From an uncultured Gammaproteobacteria bacterium (GTDB lineage Bacteria > Pseudomonadota > Gammaproteobacteria > Nitrosococcales > Methylophagaceae), in NCBI GenBank assembly GCA_905479075.1, contig CAJQLA010000017.1:1-64000 (forward strand): a stretch of 64,000 bases of DNA, written 5' to 3'. The position numbers and the translations under genes are program-made. The notes under the pieces are model-generated. The model saw only the letters and a list, made by a program, of their open reading frames with translations, was not told where the DNA came from and did no database searches. Shown here one piece after another: positions 26,074-34,416 of this stretch; positions within the stretch are counted from its first letter, which is position 1, and each line of letters starts with the position of its first letter.

Positions 26074-26112
26074 ACTAGCCGCTATAACTCTAATAGCGGC
26101 TAGTTCTTTTTC
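26074..26112 (+). terminator. Terminator of the minor-pilin operon
   Basis: ACTAGCCGCTAT (26074-26085) and ATAGCGGCTAGT (26093-26104) form a perfect 12-bp stem with a seven-base loop and a T-rich tail (TCTTTTT). It lies nine bases after the giant prepilin gene. The convergent kinase gene ends at 26147. Confidence 0.92.
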
Positions 26113-26146
26113 GATTTGAAATTTAAATAGTCAGTCTTAGCGACTG

Positions 26147-27070
26147 TTAGTTGAAATTGATTTTATATAATTGATTAAACTCTGTTTGCGTAAAGTGATG
26201 GTTTTGAGTGCCATGTTGTTCAATTTTAATGGCACCGAGTAATGATGCAATTCGACCAGTTTCTTCCCAGTCTTTGCCATGTAGTATACCGTGCATTAAA
26301 CCCGCTCGATAAGCATCACCGCAGCCTGTGGGATCAGCTAGCTTTTCTGCTTTGGCACAGGGGATATCGATGCGTTTACCTTCAGTATAAATATGTGAAC
26401 CTTCTGCACCACGGGTAATAATCAAAGCTTCAACGTGATCAGCTAGTTCATGAGGTGAGAGGCCAGTACGATCTTGAAATAGTTGAGCTTCATAATCATT
26501 TAAGGCGATGTAAGTCGCTTGCTTGGTGAAGTTCATCAAATCATCACCATCAAACATCGGTAAGCCTTGACCGGGATCAAAGATAAAAGGGATGCCTGCT
26601 TCATGTAATTGCTGGGCGTGTTGAATCATGCCATCACGTCCATCAGGCGCTACGATAGCGAGTTTGATGTCTTTAGCCTCGCTGATAGGCGTTTCATGTG
26701 ACAGACTCATTGCGCCTGGATGGAAGGCGGTAATTTGATTATCATCAATATCAGTTGTGATGTAAGCCTGTGCGGTGTAATTGCCCTTTTTAACATGGAC
26801 ATGACGACGATTTATATCGTGTTTATCTATCCATGCAGCATAGCTAGCAAAGTCATCACCAACCGTTCCCATAGCAATCGGCTCATCGCCAAGTAATTTT
26901 AAGTTATAGGCTATATTACCTGCACATCCACCAAATTCACGCCTTAGATTAGGTACTAAAAAGGCAACATTGAGCATATGGACTTTATCGGGAAGAATAT
27001 GGTTTTTAAATTGCTCTGGAAAAACCATGATGGTGTCATAAGCGAATGATCCACAAATAAGTGCTGACAT
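26147..27070 (-). CDS. PfkB-family sugar/nucleoside kinase, adenosine kinase-like
   Basis: The product of 307 residues shows the ribokinase/PfkB fold: N-terminal GSFAYDTIMVF, the FGGCAGNIAYNLKLLG substrate loop, GTVGDDFASYAAWID and the ATP/catalytic motif DPTGCGDAYRAGL with the base Asp. The N-terminal half closely resembles proteobacterial proteins annotated as adenosine kinase. The substrate is not proven; other PfkB members act on ribose, fructose or inosine. It is two bases after rnd on the same strand and ends convergently to the pilin operon. Confidence 0.85.
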   Translation of the reverse strand: MSALICGSFAYDTIMVFPEQFKNHILPDKVHMLNVAFLVPNLRREFGGCAGNIAYNLKLLGDEPIAMGTVGDDFASYAAWIDKHDINRRHVHVKKGNYTAQAYITTDIDDNQITAFHPGAMSLSHETPISEAKDIKLAIVAPDGRDGMIQHAQQLHEAGIPFIFDPGQGLPMFDGDDLMNFTKQATYIALNDYEAQLFQDRTGLSPHELADHVEALIITRGAEGSHIYTEGKRIDIPCAKAEKLADPTGCGDAYRAGLMHGILHGKDWEETGRIASLLGAIKIEQHGTQNHHFTQTEFNQLYKINFN

Positions 27071-27072
27071 AT

Positions 27073-28224
27073 TTATTCCTGCTTGATTATATTAAGTTGT
27101 TTATCGTTAGTGGTAATAGCGATCTCGCCGTTTAAGAATGCTTGTAGGTGGTGTCCGACAATTTCACTACGCCAACCTTGTAGTAGCTCGATGGATTCAT
27201 CACCTGTGACCATGCGCTCTATATCCTTACGTGAAGCCACTGCGATTGGAGCGATAGATTGTTCATCGCAGAATTTTCTTAATAAGGCCATCAGAGCATC
27301 AACGATGGCATCTTGTTGTGTGGTGAGAATTTGAGGTTTTTTAAGGATTGGCCATTGATCCTTTGGTATGTTTTTCCCGCTAGCAATTAGCTCGATGAAC
27401 GTTTTGCCAAACCGTTCTATTGTTGATGATTCTAAACCTCGGATTAAGCCCATTTTTTTTGTCGTTTCAGGTGCTAAACGGGCTAAATCAAGTAAGACGT
27501 CATCTTTTAAAATCCAACGTCTAGGTCTATTTGACTTGATGGCACGATGTTCACGCCATTCAGCTAGCTTTTGTAAAATGGCAAGCTGAACACCTTTTAA
27601 TCGGCCAGCTCCTTTTAATTTACGCCAGATTGAGCTTGGGTCAGGTTCGTAATTGTTTTTATCTGTTAAATAAGCGAAATCATCTGTTAACCAATGCGTT
27701 CTATTTTTTTCTGATAATGACTTAACCAGTAGCTTATAGACATCGCGTAAGTAACGAACATCATCAGCTGCATAGTCAATTTGATCAGGGTCAAGAGGTC
27801 GTTTTGACCAATCTGTTCTTGAATGGGCTTTTTCCAGATTGACACTAAGACATAGTTTCACTAAATTGCCATAACCAATTTGGTCGCCATAGCCAAGGAC
27901 TGTTGCTGCTAATTGTGTGTCAAAAACATCTGTCGGTAACTCACCCCGTAATAGATAAAATAGTTCCAGATCTTGGCGCGCAGCGTGAAAGACAACAGTG
28001 ACATTAGGATTATAAATAATATCTAAGATGGCTTTTAAATCAGCAATAGCAAGCGGATCGATACAGGCGATACGGTCTTCAGTGGCCACCTGAATCAGGC
28101 ATAACTGAGCATAATAGGTTTTTTCACGTAGAAACTCGGTATCAACTGCTAACCATGGCGTATCGACAATTTGCTGACAAAATGTGATTAAATCAGCTTC
28201 TGTATTAATAAATTCAACGGTCAT
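27073..28224 (-). CDS. rnd: Ribonuclease D
   Basis: A 3'-5' exoribonuclease for tRNA and stable RNA 3' ends. The DEDDy catalytic set is visible: D and E in VDTEFLREKTYYAQL, D in FHAARQDLELFYLL, and Tyr/Asp in DQIDYAADDVRYL. A HRDC domain (KLAEWREHRAIKSNRPRR) follows and a second helical domain ends the protein. Length, 383 residues, is normal. It is directly followed by the PfkB kinase gene, with two bases between. Confidence 0.95.
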   Translation of the reverse strand: MTVEFINTEADLITFCQQIVDTPWLAVDTEFLREKTYYAQLCLIQVATEDRIACIDPLAIADLKAILDIIYNPNVTVVFHAARQDLELFYLLRGELPTDVFDTQLAATVLGYGDQIGYGNLVKLCLSVNLEKAHSRTDWSKRPLDPDQIDYAADDVRYLRDVYKLLVKSLSEKNRTHWLTDDFAYLTDKNNYEPDPSSIWRKLKGAGRLKGVQLAILQKLAEWREHRAIKSNRPRRWILKDDVLLDLARLAPETTKKMGLIRGLESSTIERFGKTFIELIASGKNIPKDQWPILKKPQILTTQQDAIVDALMALLRKFCDEQSIAPIAVASRKDIERMVTGDESIELLQGWRSEIVGHHLQAFLNGEIAITTNDKQLNIIKQE

Positions 28225-28290
28225 AAATGCGAGGTTCTGAAAAAGCTGACAGTATAGCTGCTTTTATTCAAATCACCGAACCAGACTTGT

Positions 28291-28533
28291 TTACGTACTT
28301 TGATGGTTGATACGGGTTTCAATGTCTTGAAGGGAAAAAGGCCAGTTCAATTCGCAGTTATCAGGAAAGCGAATAACAGGAATAGACTGACCATATTGTT
28401 TGAGCAAGTCATCATCAAGAGCAATATCAACGGGGTGTACTTCAATAGTTTGTTGATTCACTTGATTTAATAGTGCTTGTGCTTGTTCACATAGATGGCA
28501 ACCAGCAGTAGTAAAAAGGGTAAGCTCAATCAT
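28291..28533 (-). CDS. Glutaredoxin-like protein (DUF836 type)
   Basis: An 80-residue thioredoxin-fold protein starting [19 protein letters not shown]; the CHLC pair is the redox motif. A cis-Pro follows in SIPVIRFPD. Small proteins of this type reduce disulfides or glutathione mixed disulfides in the cytoplasm; the partner is not known. The ATG overlaps the moaB stop by four bases, so it is translationally coupled to moaB. Confidence 0.85.
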   Translation of the reverse strand: MIELTLFTTAGCHLCEQAQALLNQVNQQTIEVHPVDIALDDDLLKQYGQSIPVIRFPDNCELNWPFSLQDIETRINHQST

Positions 28534-29045
28534 TTTTCTAATAAACGAGGCATGAGTTCCACAAAGTTACATGGGCGATGACGGATATCTAATTGTTCCT
28601 TTAGAATGTCATCCCAACCTGTTCTACATGCACCAGAAGAACCTGGTAGGCAAAAAATGAATGTACCATTTGCGATGCCAGCAACAGCACGAGACTGCAC
28701 TGTTGAAGTTTTAATATCATGATAGGAAATCTGACGAAATAATTCGCCAAAGCCTTCAATTTCTTTATCGAACAAGGGTTTCATCGCTTCTGGTGTACCA
28801 TCACGCCCTGTTAAACCTGTTCCACCTGTTGAGATGATAGCTTGAACATTCTTATCCGCTATCCATTGTGACACGATAGACCGAATTTGATATTTATCAT
28901 CAGGTACAATTTCTTGGGCAACAATATGATGCCCTGCCTCATTTGCTCGTTCACGAAGTACTTTCCCTGATGTATCATCTTCCACAGTACGCGTGTCGGA
29001 AATGGTTAATAGAGCGATATTGACGGGTATAAATGTTTGATCCAT
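28530..29045 (-). CDS. moaB: Molybdenum cofactor biosynthesis protein MoaB
   Basis: The 171-residue protein belongs to the MoaB/MogA molybdopterin-binding family: [17 protein letters not shown] at the start, [19 protein letters not shown] for the substrate loop, [18 protein letters not shown] near the end. Family members adenylate molybdopterin; the MoaB branch is sometimes inactive. No other molybdenum cofactor genes are nearby. The gene heads the unit moaB, glutaredoxin-like gene, with rnd following after 66 bases. Confidence 0.92.
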   Translation of the reverse strand: MDQTFIPVNIALLTISDTRTVEDDTSGKVLRERANEAGHHIVAQEIVPDDKYQIRSIVSQWIADKNVQAIISTGGTGLTGRDGTPEAMKPLFDKEIEGFGELFRQISYHDIKTSTVQSRAVAGIANGTFIFCLPGSSGACRTGWDDILKEQLDIRHRPCNFVELMPRLLEK

Positions 29046-29139
29046 AAAATTTATCTCTTTGTTCAGCGTATGTTCATTGAATGGAAAGCAGTATAATAGG
29101 CATCAGACTGATGGTCTATTTATTAAGAAGGAAATAATT

Positions 29140-29790
29140 ATGAAAAAGATCCTAATCGCAACCGTTGTCGCAGCTAGTTTAACTGCCTGTGCAACTGATG
29201 ATCCAAACAAACGAGCTAAATATGGTGCAGCTGCAGGGGCAGTCGCGGGCGCAATACTGGGGCATTCTGTTGAAAATAATAAAGAAGGTTTATTGATAGG
29301 TACGGCCGTAGGTGCAGCAGCAGGTGCGGGTATTGGTCATTATATGGATAACCAACAGAAAGAGATGGAAGCAGCGTTGGCAGCTGAACAAGCGAGTCAT
29401 GATATAGAAATCAGACGCCTTCAAGATGAATCACTTAAAATTGATATTGCTAGTGAAATTTCATTTGATTTTGGTAAAGCGGATTTAAAACCTGCATTTA
29501 TGCCGACACTACAAAAAGTAGCAGGTATTTTACAGCGTTATCCAAATACTGTGATTGATGTTGTAGGCCATACCGATAGCGTAGGTTCAGAAAGCTATAA
29601 TATGACATTATCACGTCAACGTGCTGAGTCTGTTGTTTATTACTTTGCATCACAAGGTGTTGCATCAAATCGTCTTGTTGCATCAGGTCGCGGGGAGTCG
29701 CAACCAAGAGCAACCAACGATACAGAAGCAGGTCGTCAATTAAATCGTCGAGTAGAAATTTATGTCAAACCAATTGCCCAAGGGCAATAA
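29140..29790 (+). CDS. OmpA-family lipoprotein with glycine-zipper
   Basis: From the ATG at 29140 (ribosome site AAGAAGGAA) the product is a 216-residue lipoprotein: signal MKKILIATVVAASLTAC, lipobox LTAC, then a glycine-zipper segment (AAAGAVAGAILGHSV, GTAVGAAAGAGIGHYM), a short Glu/Gln helix and an OmpA C-terminal peptidoglycan-binding domain (IDVVGHTDSVGSESYN, LSRQRAESV). It resembles YiaD-type outer-membrane lipoproteins that hold the envelope to peptidoglycan. An upstream in-frame ATG at 29059 lacks sense as it hides the lipobox. It overlaps the rlmB start by 29 bases. Confidence 0.9.
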   Translation: MKKILIATVVAASLTACATDDPNKRAKYGAAAGAVAGAILGHSVENNKEGLLIGTAVGAAAGAGIGHYMDNQQKEMEAALAAEQASHDIEIRRLQDESLKIDIASEISFDFGKADLKPAFMPTLQKVAGILQRYPNTVIDVVGHTDSVGSESYNMTLSRQRAESVVYYFASQGVASNRLVASGRGESQPRATNDTEAGRQLNRRVEIYVKPIAQGQ

Positions 29791-30592
29791 GCACGCAACA
29801 AATAAGCGTCGTAAGTTTCGAAAGTCTAATGATGACAACGCAACACAAAACGATTTAATTTTTGGTTTACATGCGATACAGGCAGCCCTTGAGCTGCCTG
29901 TATCGCGTGTGACAGAAATTTATTTAGCGGATGAACGTCACGATGCGAGAGCGGATACATTAATCAATGCCGCCAAGCAACATAGCATCAGCCTTAAAAA
30001 AGTGGATCGTGATCAACTTGATGAAATGGCACCGGATGCTAGGCATCAAGGTGCTATTGCGCGTTGTACGCCCTTAAAAGAATTGGATGAGACAGACTTA
30101 TTTAAGCTTGTTGAGCAATTGGGCGATGGCGATACGGCGGCATTACTACTCATTCTTGATGGCGTGCAAGATCCTCATAATTTGGGGGCATGCCTGAGAA
30201 CAGCTGAGGCTGCTGGTGCACATGCTGTCATTGCACCTAAAGATAGAGCATCTGGTTTGACCAGTACTGCAATGAAAGTATCTAGTGGTTCAGCTGAACG
30301 CTTACCCTTTATTCAAGTCACTAATTTAGCGCGAGTTCTGCGTGAGCTGCAACAATTGGGGGTTTGGTTGGTGGGTACATCAGGGGATAGTGAATCGACA
30401 CTTTTTGAAGCAGATTTAAAAGGTCCTCTTGCTGTGATTCTGGGTGCTGAAGGTCGTGGTATTCGCCGCTTGACGCGTGAACACTGTGATCAAGTTATCT
30501 ATATCCCAATGCAAGGTGGCGCTGAAAGTCTGAATGTTTCGGTTGCGGCTGGTGTTTGCTTATTTGAAGCAGCGCGTCAAAGAAGCTTGTGA
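29762..30592 (+). CDS. rlmB: 23S rRNA 2'-O-methyltransferase RlmB
   Basis: A SPOUT-class enzyme that methylates G2251 of 23S rRNA in E. coli. The substrate-binding N-domain starts at LIFGLHAIQAALE; the knotted SAM domain has LILDGVQDPHNLGACLRTAE, ILGAEGRGIRRLTREHCD and MQGGAESLNVSVAAGV. The first about 30 residues are a basic/polar extension (KRRKFRKSNDD) not seen in E. coli. The ATG at 29762 lies inside the lipoprotein gene; a TTG at 29774 is another option, so the true N-terminus is uncertain. Confidence 0.93.
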   Translation: MSNQLPKGNKHATNKRRKFRKSNDDNATQNDLIFGLHAIQAALELPVSRVTEIYLADERHDARADTLINAAKQHSISLKKVDRDQLDEMAPDARHQGAIARCTPLKELDETDLFKLVEQLGDGDTAALLLILDGVQDPHNLGACLRTAEAAGAHAVIAPKDRASGLTSTAMKVSSGSAERLPFIQVTNLARVLRELQQLGVWLVGTSGDSESTLFEADLKGPLAVILGAEGRGIRRLTREHCDQVIYIPMQGGAESLNVSVAAGVCLFEAARQRSL

Positions 30593-30643
30593 TTACGCTA
30601 AGTTATAACGTAAAATAGTCGATTACCCAAATTAAGGGTAATA

Positions 30644-30690
30644 CTCCTTGCCTCATTCAATGTGTTTGGGGCTGTTTAAACCGTAAGGAG
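30644..30690 (+). promoter_or_regulatory. S6:S18-binding leader hairpin of rpsF
   Basis: CTCCTT (30644-30649) can pair with AAGGAG (30685-30690), which is the rpsF ribosome binding site, and the bulged ACCG(T) just before the 3' strand matches the CCG box recognised by the S6:S18 protein complex in bacterial rpsF leaders. This predicts autogenous translational repression. A separate hairpin ATTACCC/GGGTAAT (30622-30642) lies directly upstream. Confidence 0.7.
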
Positions 30691-30695
30691 CTCAA

Positions 30696-31049
30696 ATGAG
30701 ACATTACGAAATAGTGTTTCTGGTCCACCCTGATCAGAGCGAACAAGTGCCTGCAATGGTTGAAAAATACCAACAGGTTTTAACAAGCGAAGGTGGCTCA
30801 ATTCACCGTTTTGAAGATTGGGGCCGTCGTCAATTGGCTTACCCAATCAATAAAGTACATAAAGCACATTATGTATTGATGAATGTTGAATGTGATGTTG
30901 CTCAATTAGAAGAAGTAACAACTGCTTTCCGTTTCAATGACGCTGTTATCCGTCATCTTGTTGTTAATGCTGATGAAGCAGTAACAGAAGCATCTCCAAT
31001 GATGCGTAAAGATGATGATGATAAGCCACGCAGTCGTAATTTCGATTAA
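30696..31049 (+). CDS. rpsF: 30S ribosomal protein S6
   Basis: The 117-residue product begins [19 protein letters not shown] and contains [22 protein letters not shown] split by the usual loop, the hallmark of S6. The C-terminus is acidic then basic ([13 protein letters not shown]), where S6 is often modified by glutamate ligases in relatives. It is first in rpsF-rpsR-DUF2232-rplI, with the ribosome site AAGGAG probably under S6:S18 control. Confidence 0.97.
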   Translation: MRHYEIVFLVHPDQSEQVPAMVEKYQQVLTSEGGSIHRFEDWGRRQLAYPINKVHKAHYVLMNVECDVAQLEEVTTAFRFNDAVIRHLVVNADEAVTEASPMMRKDDDDKPRSRNFD

Positions 31050-31067
31050 TACCTTAGGAGCATAGCA

Positions 31068-31295
31068 ATGGCACGTTTTTTTAGACGTAGAAGATTTTGT
31101 CGTTTCACCGCTGAAGGTGTTAAACAAATTGATTATAAAGATGTAACTTTATTAAAAAATTACATTACAGAAACAGGGAAAATTGTCCCTAGCCGTATTA
31201 CTGGTACTAAAGCGCGTTACCAACGTCAGCTTTCTACTTGTGTAAAACGCGCACGTTTCTTAGCGCTTATTCCTTATTGCGATATGCATAAGTAA
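31068..31295 (+). CDS. rpsR: 30S ribosomal protein S18
   Basis: A 75-residue basic protein with [40 protein letters not shown] and [19 protein letters not shown], the complete S18 sequence pattern. It forms a pair with S6 on the 30S platform. It lies 18 bases after rpsF, with a GGAG ribosome site. Confidence 0.97.
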   Translation: MARFFRRRRFCRFTAEGVKQIDYKDVTLLKNYITETGKIVPSRITGTKARYQRQLSTCVKRARFLALIPYCDMHK

Positions 31296-31345
31296 GCTGA
31301 GTGCTCGTATTCGAAACATCAATTAGGCATAAGGTATAACATGAC

Positions 31346-32254
31346 ATGCTGCGAGGTATTGCAGTATTTTCAACGCAAGGTTTTTTGCAAGCAGCGATAA
31401 CTATTGCAGCGTTATCTTTAGCCGCACTGATGCTACCACCTTTGAGTTATCTCGCTAGTGGTGTCATCGTGCTTTGTACGTTAAGTGCAGGGCCAAAAGC
31501 AGGAATAAAAGTAATAGCAACGGCCACAGTAATATTTACATTACTGGCTGGTTTGCTGCTAAAACAGTTTTATATTTCTGGATTGTTTTTAGTGTCAACT
31601 TGGTTGCCTATATTTGGCGCTACGTTGGTACTGGGTTATACCCGATCGTTGGCAGTGAGTTTTTTAGTCGCTGGTGCGGTTGGTATTTTGTTTGTGATAA
31701 CGATGCATCTAATGTTGCCGGATCCAGTCCAATGGTGGCAGCAATTGATGACACCGATGATAACTGTACTAGAACAGCAGCCAGATTGGCAGCTTAACCC
31801 AGTACAGACACAGGAGCTACTCATACAACTGTCGGGCTTTATGACAGGTTTAGTTGCTGCGGGTTTTACGATGAATATCATCTTAGGGCTTATCATTGGG
31901 CGAGCATGGCAAGCAAATTTGTATAATCCAGGTAGTTTTGCGACAGAGTTTCAGCAACTTTACTTAGGTAAAGTGGCGGCTGTGGCAACGGCAGTGGTAA
32001 TGATGCTGACAGTGATACCTCTTGGCGAAAACTTCGTGTTTTTGAAAGAATGTATGGCGGTCATGCTGGTGGTATTTGCAGTGCAGGGTTTGGCTGTTAT
32101 CCATAGTGTCGTTAAGCAGCAACAAAGAAGCAAAGCTTGGCTAATAACAATGTATGTATTATTGGTCGTAATGATGATACAGATGGTCGTATTGTTGGGT
32201 TTGATAGGTGTTTTGGAACAGTGGTTTAATTTTCGTCGGCGTTCAGCAGAATGA
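31346..32254 (+). CDS. DUF2232 membrane protein
   Basis: A 302-residue polytopic inner-membrane protein with about eight hydrophobic segments, starting MLRGIAVFSTQGFLQAAITI. The pattern and its location between rpsR and rplI fit the DUF2232 (YybS-like) family found at this place in many gammaproteobacteria. Its function is not known. The ATG at 31346 is used; another ATG at 31341 is out of frame. There is no visible strong ribosome site, so it may depend on coupling within the ribosomal operon. Confidence 0.82.
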   Translation: MLRGIAVFSTQGFLQAAITIAALSLAALMLPPLSYLASGVIVLCTLSAGPKAGIKVIATATVIFTLLAGLLLKQFYISGLFLVSTWLPIFGATLVLGYTRSLAVSFLVAGAVGILFVITMHLMLPDPVQWWQQLMTPMITVLEQQPDWQLNPVQTQELLIQLSGFMTGLVAAGFTMNIILGLIIGRAWQANLYNPGSFATEFQQLYLGKVAAVATAVVMMLTVIPLGENFVFLKECMAVMLVVFAVQGLAVIHSVVKQQQRSKAWLITMYVLLVVMMIQMVVLLGLIGVLEQWFNFRRRSAE

Positions 32255-32304
32255 AGGCGAGTGACTTTGAAAGGCAGTAATGCACTGCGAAAGAGGATAA
32301 AACG

Positions 32305-32853
32305 ATGCAAGTAATTTTGCTAGAAAAAATGCAGAAACTTGGTGATCTGGGCGATGAAGTAAACGTAAAGTCTGGTTTTGGACGTAACTTTTTAGTTCCA
32401 ACAGGTAAAGCGTTACCTGCTAACAAGAAGAATAGAGAAGTATTTGAAGCACGCCGTGCTGAATTAGAAGCGACAGCAGCTAAATTGCAAGCTGAAGCTG
32501 AGCAACGTAAATCGAAACTAGTTGCAGCTGGTGATGTTAATATCATGGCTAACGCTGGGATTGAAGGTAAGTTGTTCGGTTCAGTTGGTTCAACTGATAT
32601 TTCTGAAGCGTTGAATGCAGCTGGTGCTGATATTGCTCGTAATGAAGTTCGTCTACCTACGGGTGCGTTACGACATACTGGTGAATATAATGTTGATATC
32701 CAGTTACATTCAGATGTCGTCGTTACTGTTAAAGTAACTATCTCATCAGAAGCGCAAATTCAAGCGCAAGCTGAAGCTACTGAAGCTGATAAAGCGAGAG
32801 TTGCTGCGCTAGAAGAAGCAGAAGCGATTGCTAAAGCACAAGAAGAAGCGTAA
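32305..32853 (+). CDS. rplI: 50S ribosomal protein L9, with C-terminal extension
   Basis: L9 binds 23S rRNA at the base of the L1 stalk. The N-domain [20 protein letters not shown] and [13 protein letters not shown], the connecting helix and the C-domain ending near [10 protein letters not shown] are standard. The protein then goes on for about 32 residues (151-182) of Ala/Glu-rich sequence likely to form a helix, giving 182 residues against the usual about 150. Last gene of the rpsF operon, followed by a strong terminator. Confidence 0.96.
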   Translation: MQVILLEKMQKLGDLGDEVNVKSGFGRNFLVPTGKALPANKKNREVFEARRAELEATAAKLQAEAEQRKSKLVAAGDVNIMANAGIEGKLFGSVGSTDISEALNAAGADIARNEVRLPTGALRHTGEYNVDIQLHSDVVVTVKVTISSEAQIQAQAEATEADKARVAALEEAEAIAKAQEEA

Positions 32854-32871
32854 AAAGTAATATCTAGATAG

Positions 32872-32905
32872 AAGAGCCGTAGAAAGTTCTGCGGCTCTTA
32901 CTTTT
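32872..32905 (+). terminator. Terminator of the rpsF-rplI operon
   Basis: AAGAGCCG (32872-32879) pairs with CGGCTCTT (32892-32899), and the inner TAGAA/TTCTG extends the stem to 13 bp around a two-base loop. A T run (ACTTTTT) follows. Confidence 0.92.
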
Positions 32906-32961
32906 TAGTTTCTTGAAATTGCAAAGCAGCTTGTTTTGCAATGGTGTTTTTATAACGAATA

Positions 32962-34416
32962 ATGACTTGGGTGAATGCTGTGGAAGATTTAAGTTATCTT
33001 GATTCTTACAAAGATACAGCGACAGAAGCGCTCAAGGTACCACCTCACTCAATTGAAGCTGAGCAGTCCGTGCTTGGCGGCCTCATGTTGGATAATGCTA
33101 GCTGGGATAAAGTTGCCGACGTACTAGTCGAACAGGACTTTTACCGCCATGACCACCAACTTATCTTCCGAGCCATTTCTGAATTATTTGAAAAATCTGA
33201 ACCTGTTGATGTCATCACTTTAGCTGAATGGCATGACAGCCGTGGTGAGCTGGATCAGGTTGGCGAACTTGCCTATCTTGGCTTATTGGCTAGAAACACG
33301 CCTAGTGCGGCTAATATTGCTGCTTATGCAACGATAGTGAGGGAACGTTCTGTCCTTCGCCAGCTTATTGCTGTCGGTACTTCTATTTCAAGTGTCGCCT
33401 TCACCCCTGAAGGTCTTAGCAGTGATGAACTGCTCGATAAAGCAGAGCAACAAGTACTTGCGATTGCTGAAAAAAGTGCCAATCGTGGCGGTGGATTTAT
33501 TCAGGTAAAAGAAGTCTTAAGCAAAGTGGTTGATCGCATTGATACTTTGTTTGAGCAAGATAGCCCAATAACCGGCTTGTCGACAGGATTTACCGATTTT
33601 GATATGCAAACGGCAGGTTTACAGCCTGCAGACTTAGTCATTGTAGCGGGTCGACCTTCGATGGGTAAAACTACATTTGCTATGAATCTCGCTGAAAATG
33701 CAGCGATCAAGAGTAAAGAACCGGTTGCAGTGTTTAGTATGGAGATGCCTGCTGATTCACTCGCTATGAGGATGTTGTCATCACTCGGCCAAATAGATCA
33801 ACATCGCCTACGTACGGGTAAATTAAATGATGATGACTGGCCTCGATTGACCTCTGCGATTGCGATTTTAAATGAAGCGCCATTATTTATTGATGATACA
33901 CCAGCATTAACAGTCACAGAATTACGTGCCCGTGCCCGTAGATTGAAGCGTGATCATGGTCTAAGCATGATTGTGCTCGATTATATTCAGCTAATGCAAG
34001 GTAGCGGTAAAGCGAATGAAAATCGTACGACTGAAGTATCAGAAATTTCGCGAGGTCTCAAAGCCTTAGCTAAAGAATTGAACGTGCCCGTCGTTGCATT
34101 ATCACAGCTCAATCGAAGTCTTGAGCAGCGTCCCAATAAAAGACCTGTCATGTCTGATTTACGTGAATCTGGTGCGATAGAGCAAGATGCGGACTTGATT
34201 GTCTTTATCTACCGTGATGAGGTGTATAACGAAGATTCAGCAGAAAAAGGCAAGGCTGAAATCAATATCGCTAAACAACGGAATGGCCCGATAGGGACAG
34301 TCGCGCTAACTTTCCAAGGCAAGTACACTCGCTTTGAAAATTTTGCCTACAATAATTATGATGATTATGACTCCCCCGGGCATGACGATAATAGCCAAGT
34401 TGGCTTTGATGGATAA
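32962..34416 (+). CDS. dnaB: Replicative DNA helicase DnaB
   Basis: The hexameric 5'-3' helicase of the replication fork. The N-terminal domain starts at PPHSIEAEQSVLGGLMLDN; the RecA-like C-domain has GLSTGFTDFD, Walker A AGRPSMGKTTFAMNLAEN, Walker B VLDYIQLMQG and SDLRESGAIEQDADLIVFIY. Length, 484 residues, is normal and no intein interrupts the frame. Start at ATG 32962; GTG codons at 32971 and 32980 are alternatives, and none has a clear ribosome site. Its loader may be DciA, whose gene is at 61.6 kb. It overlaps alr by one base. Confidence 0.96.
   Translation: MTWVNAVEDLSYLDSYKDTATEALKVPPHSIEAEQSVLGGLMLDNASWDKVADVLVEQDFYRHDHQLIFRAISELFEKSEPVDVITLAEWHDSRGELDQVGELAYLGLLARNTPSAANIAAYATIVRERSVLRQLIAVGTSISSVAFTPEGLSSDELLDKAEQQVLAIAEKSANRGGGFIQVKEVLSKVVDRIDTLFEQDSPITGLSTGFTDFDMQTAGLQPADLVIVAGRPSMGKTTFAMNLAENAAIKSKEPVAVFSMEMPADSLAMRMLSSLGQIDQHRLRTGKLNDDDWPRLTSAIAILNEAPLFIDDTPALTVTELRARARRLKRDHGLSMIVLDYIQLMQGSGKANENRTTEVSEISRGLKALAKELNVPVVALSQLNRSLEQRPNKRPVMSDLRESGAIEQDADLIVFIYRDEVYNEDSAEKGKAEINIAKQRNGPIGTVALTFQGKYTRFENFAYNNYDDYDSPGHDDNSQVGFDG

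Noticed and set aside
30622..30642. Rho-independent terminator after rlmB
   Set aside because: The ATTACCC/GGGTAAT hairpin has no T run; it is mentioned only as part of the rpsF leader.
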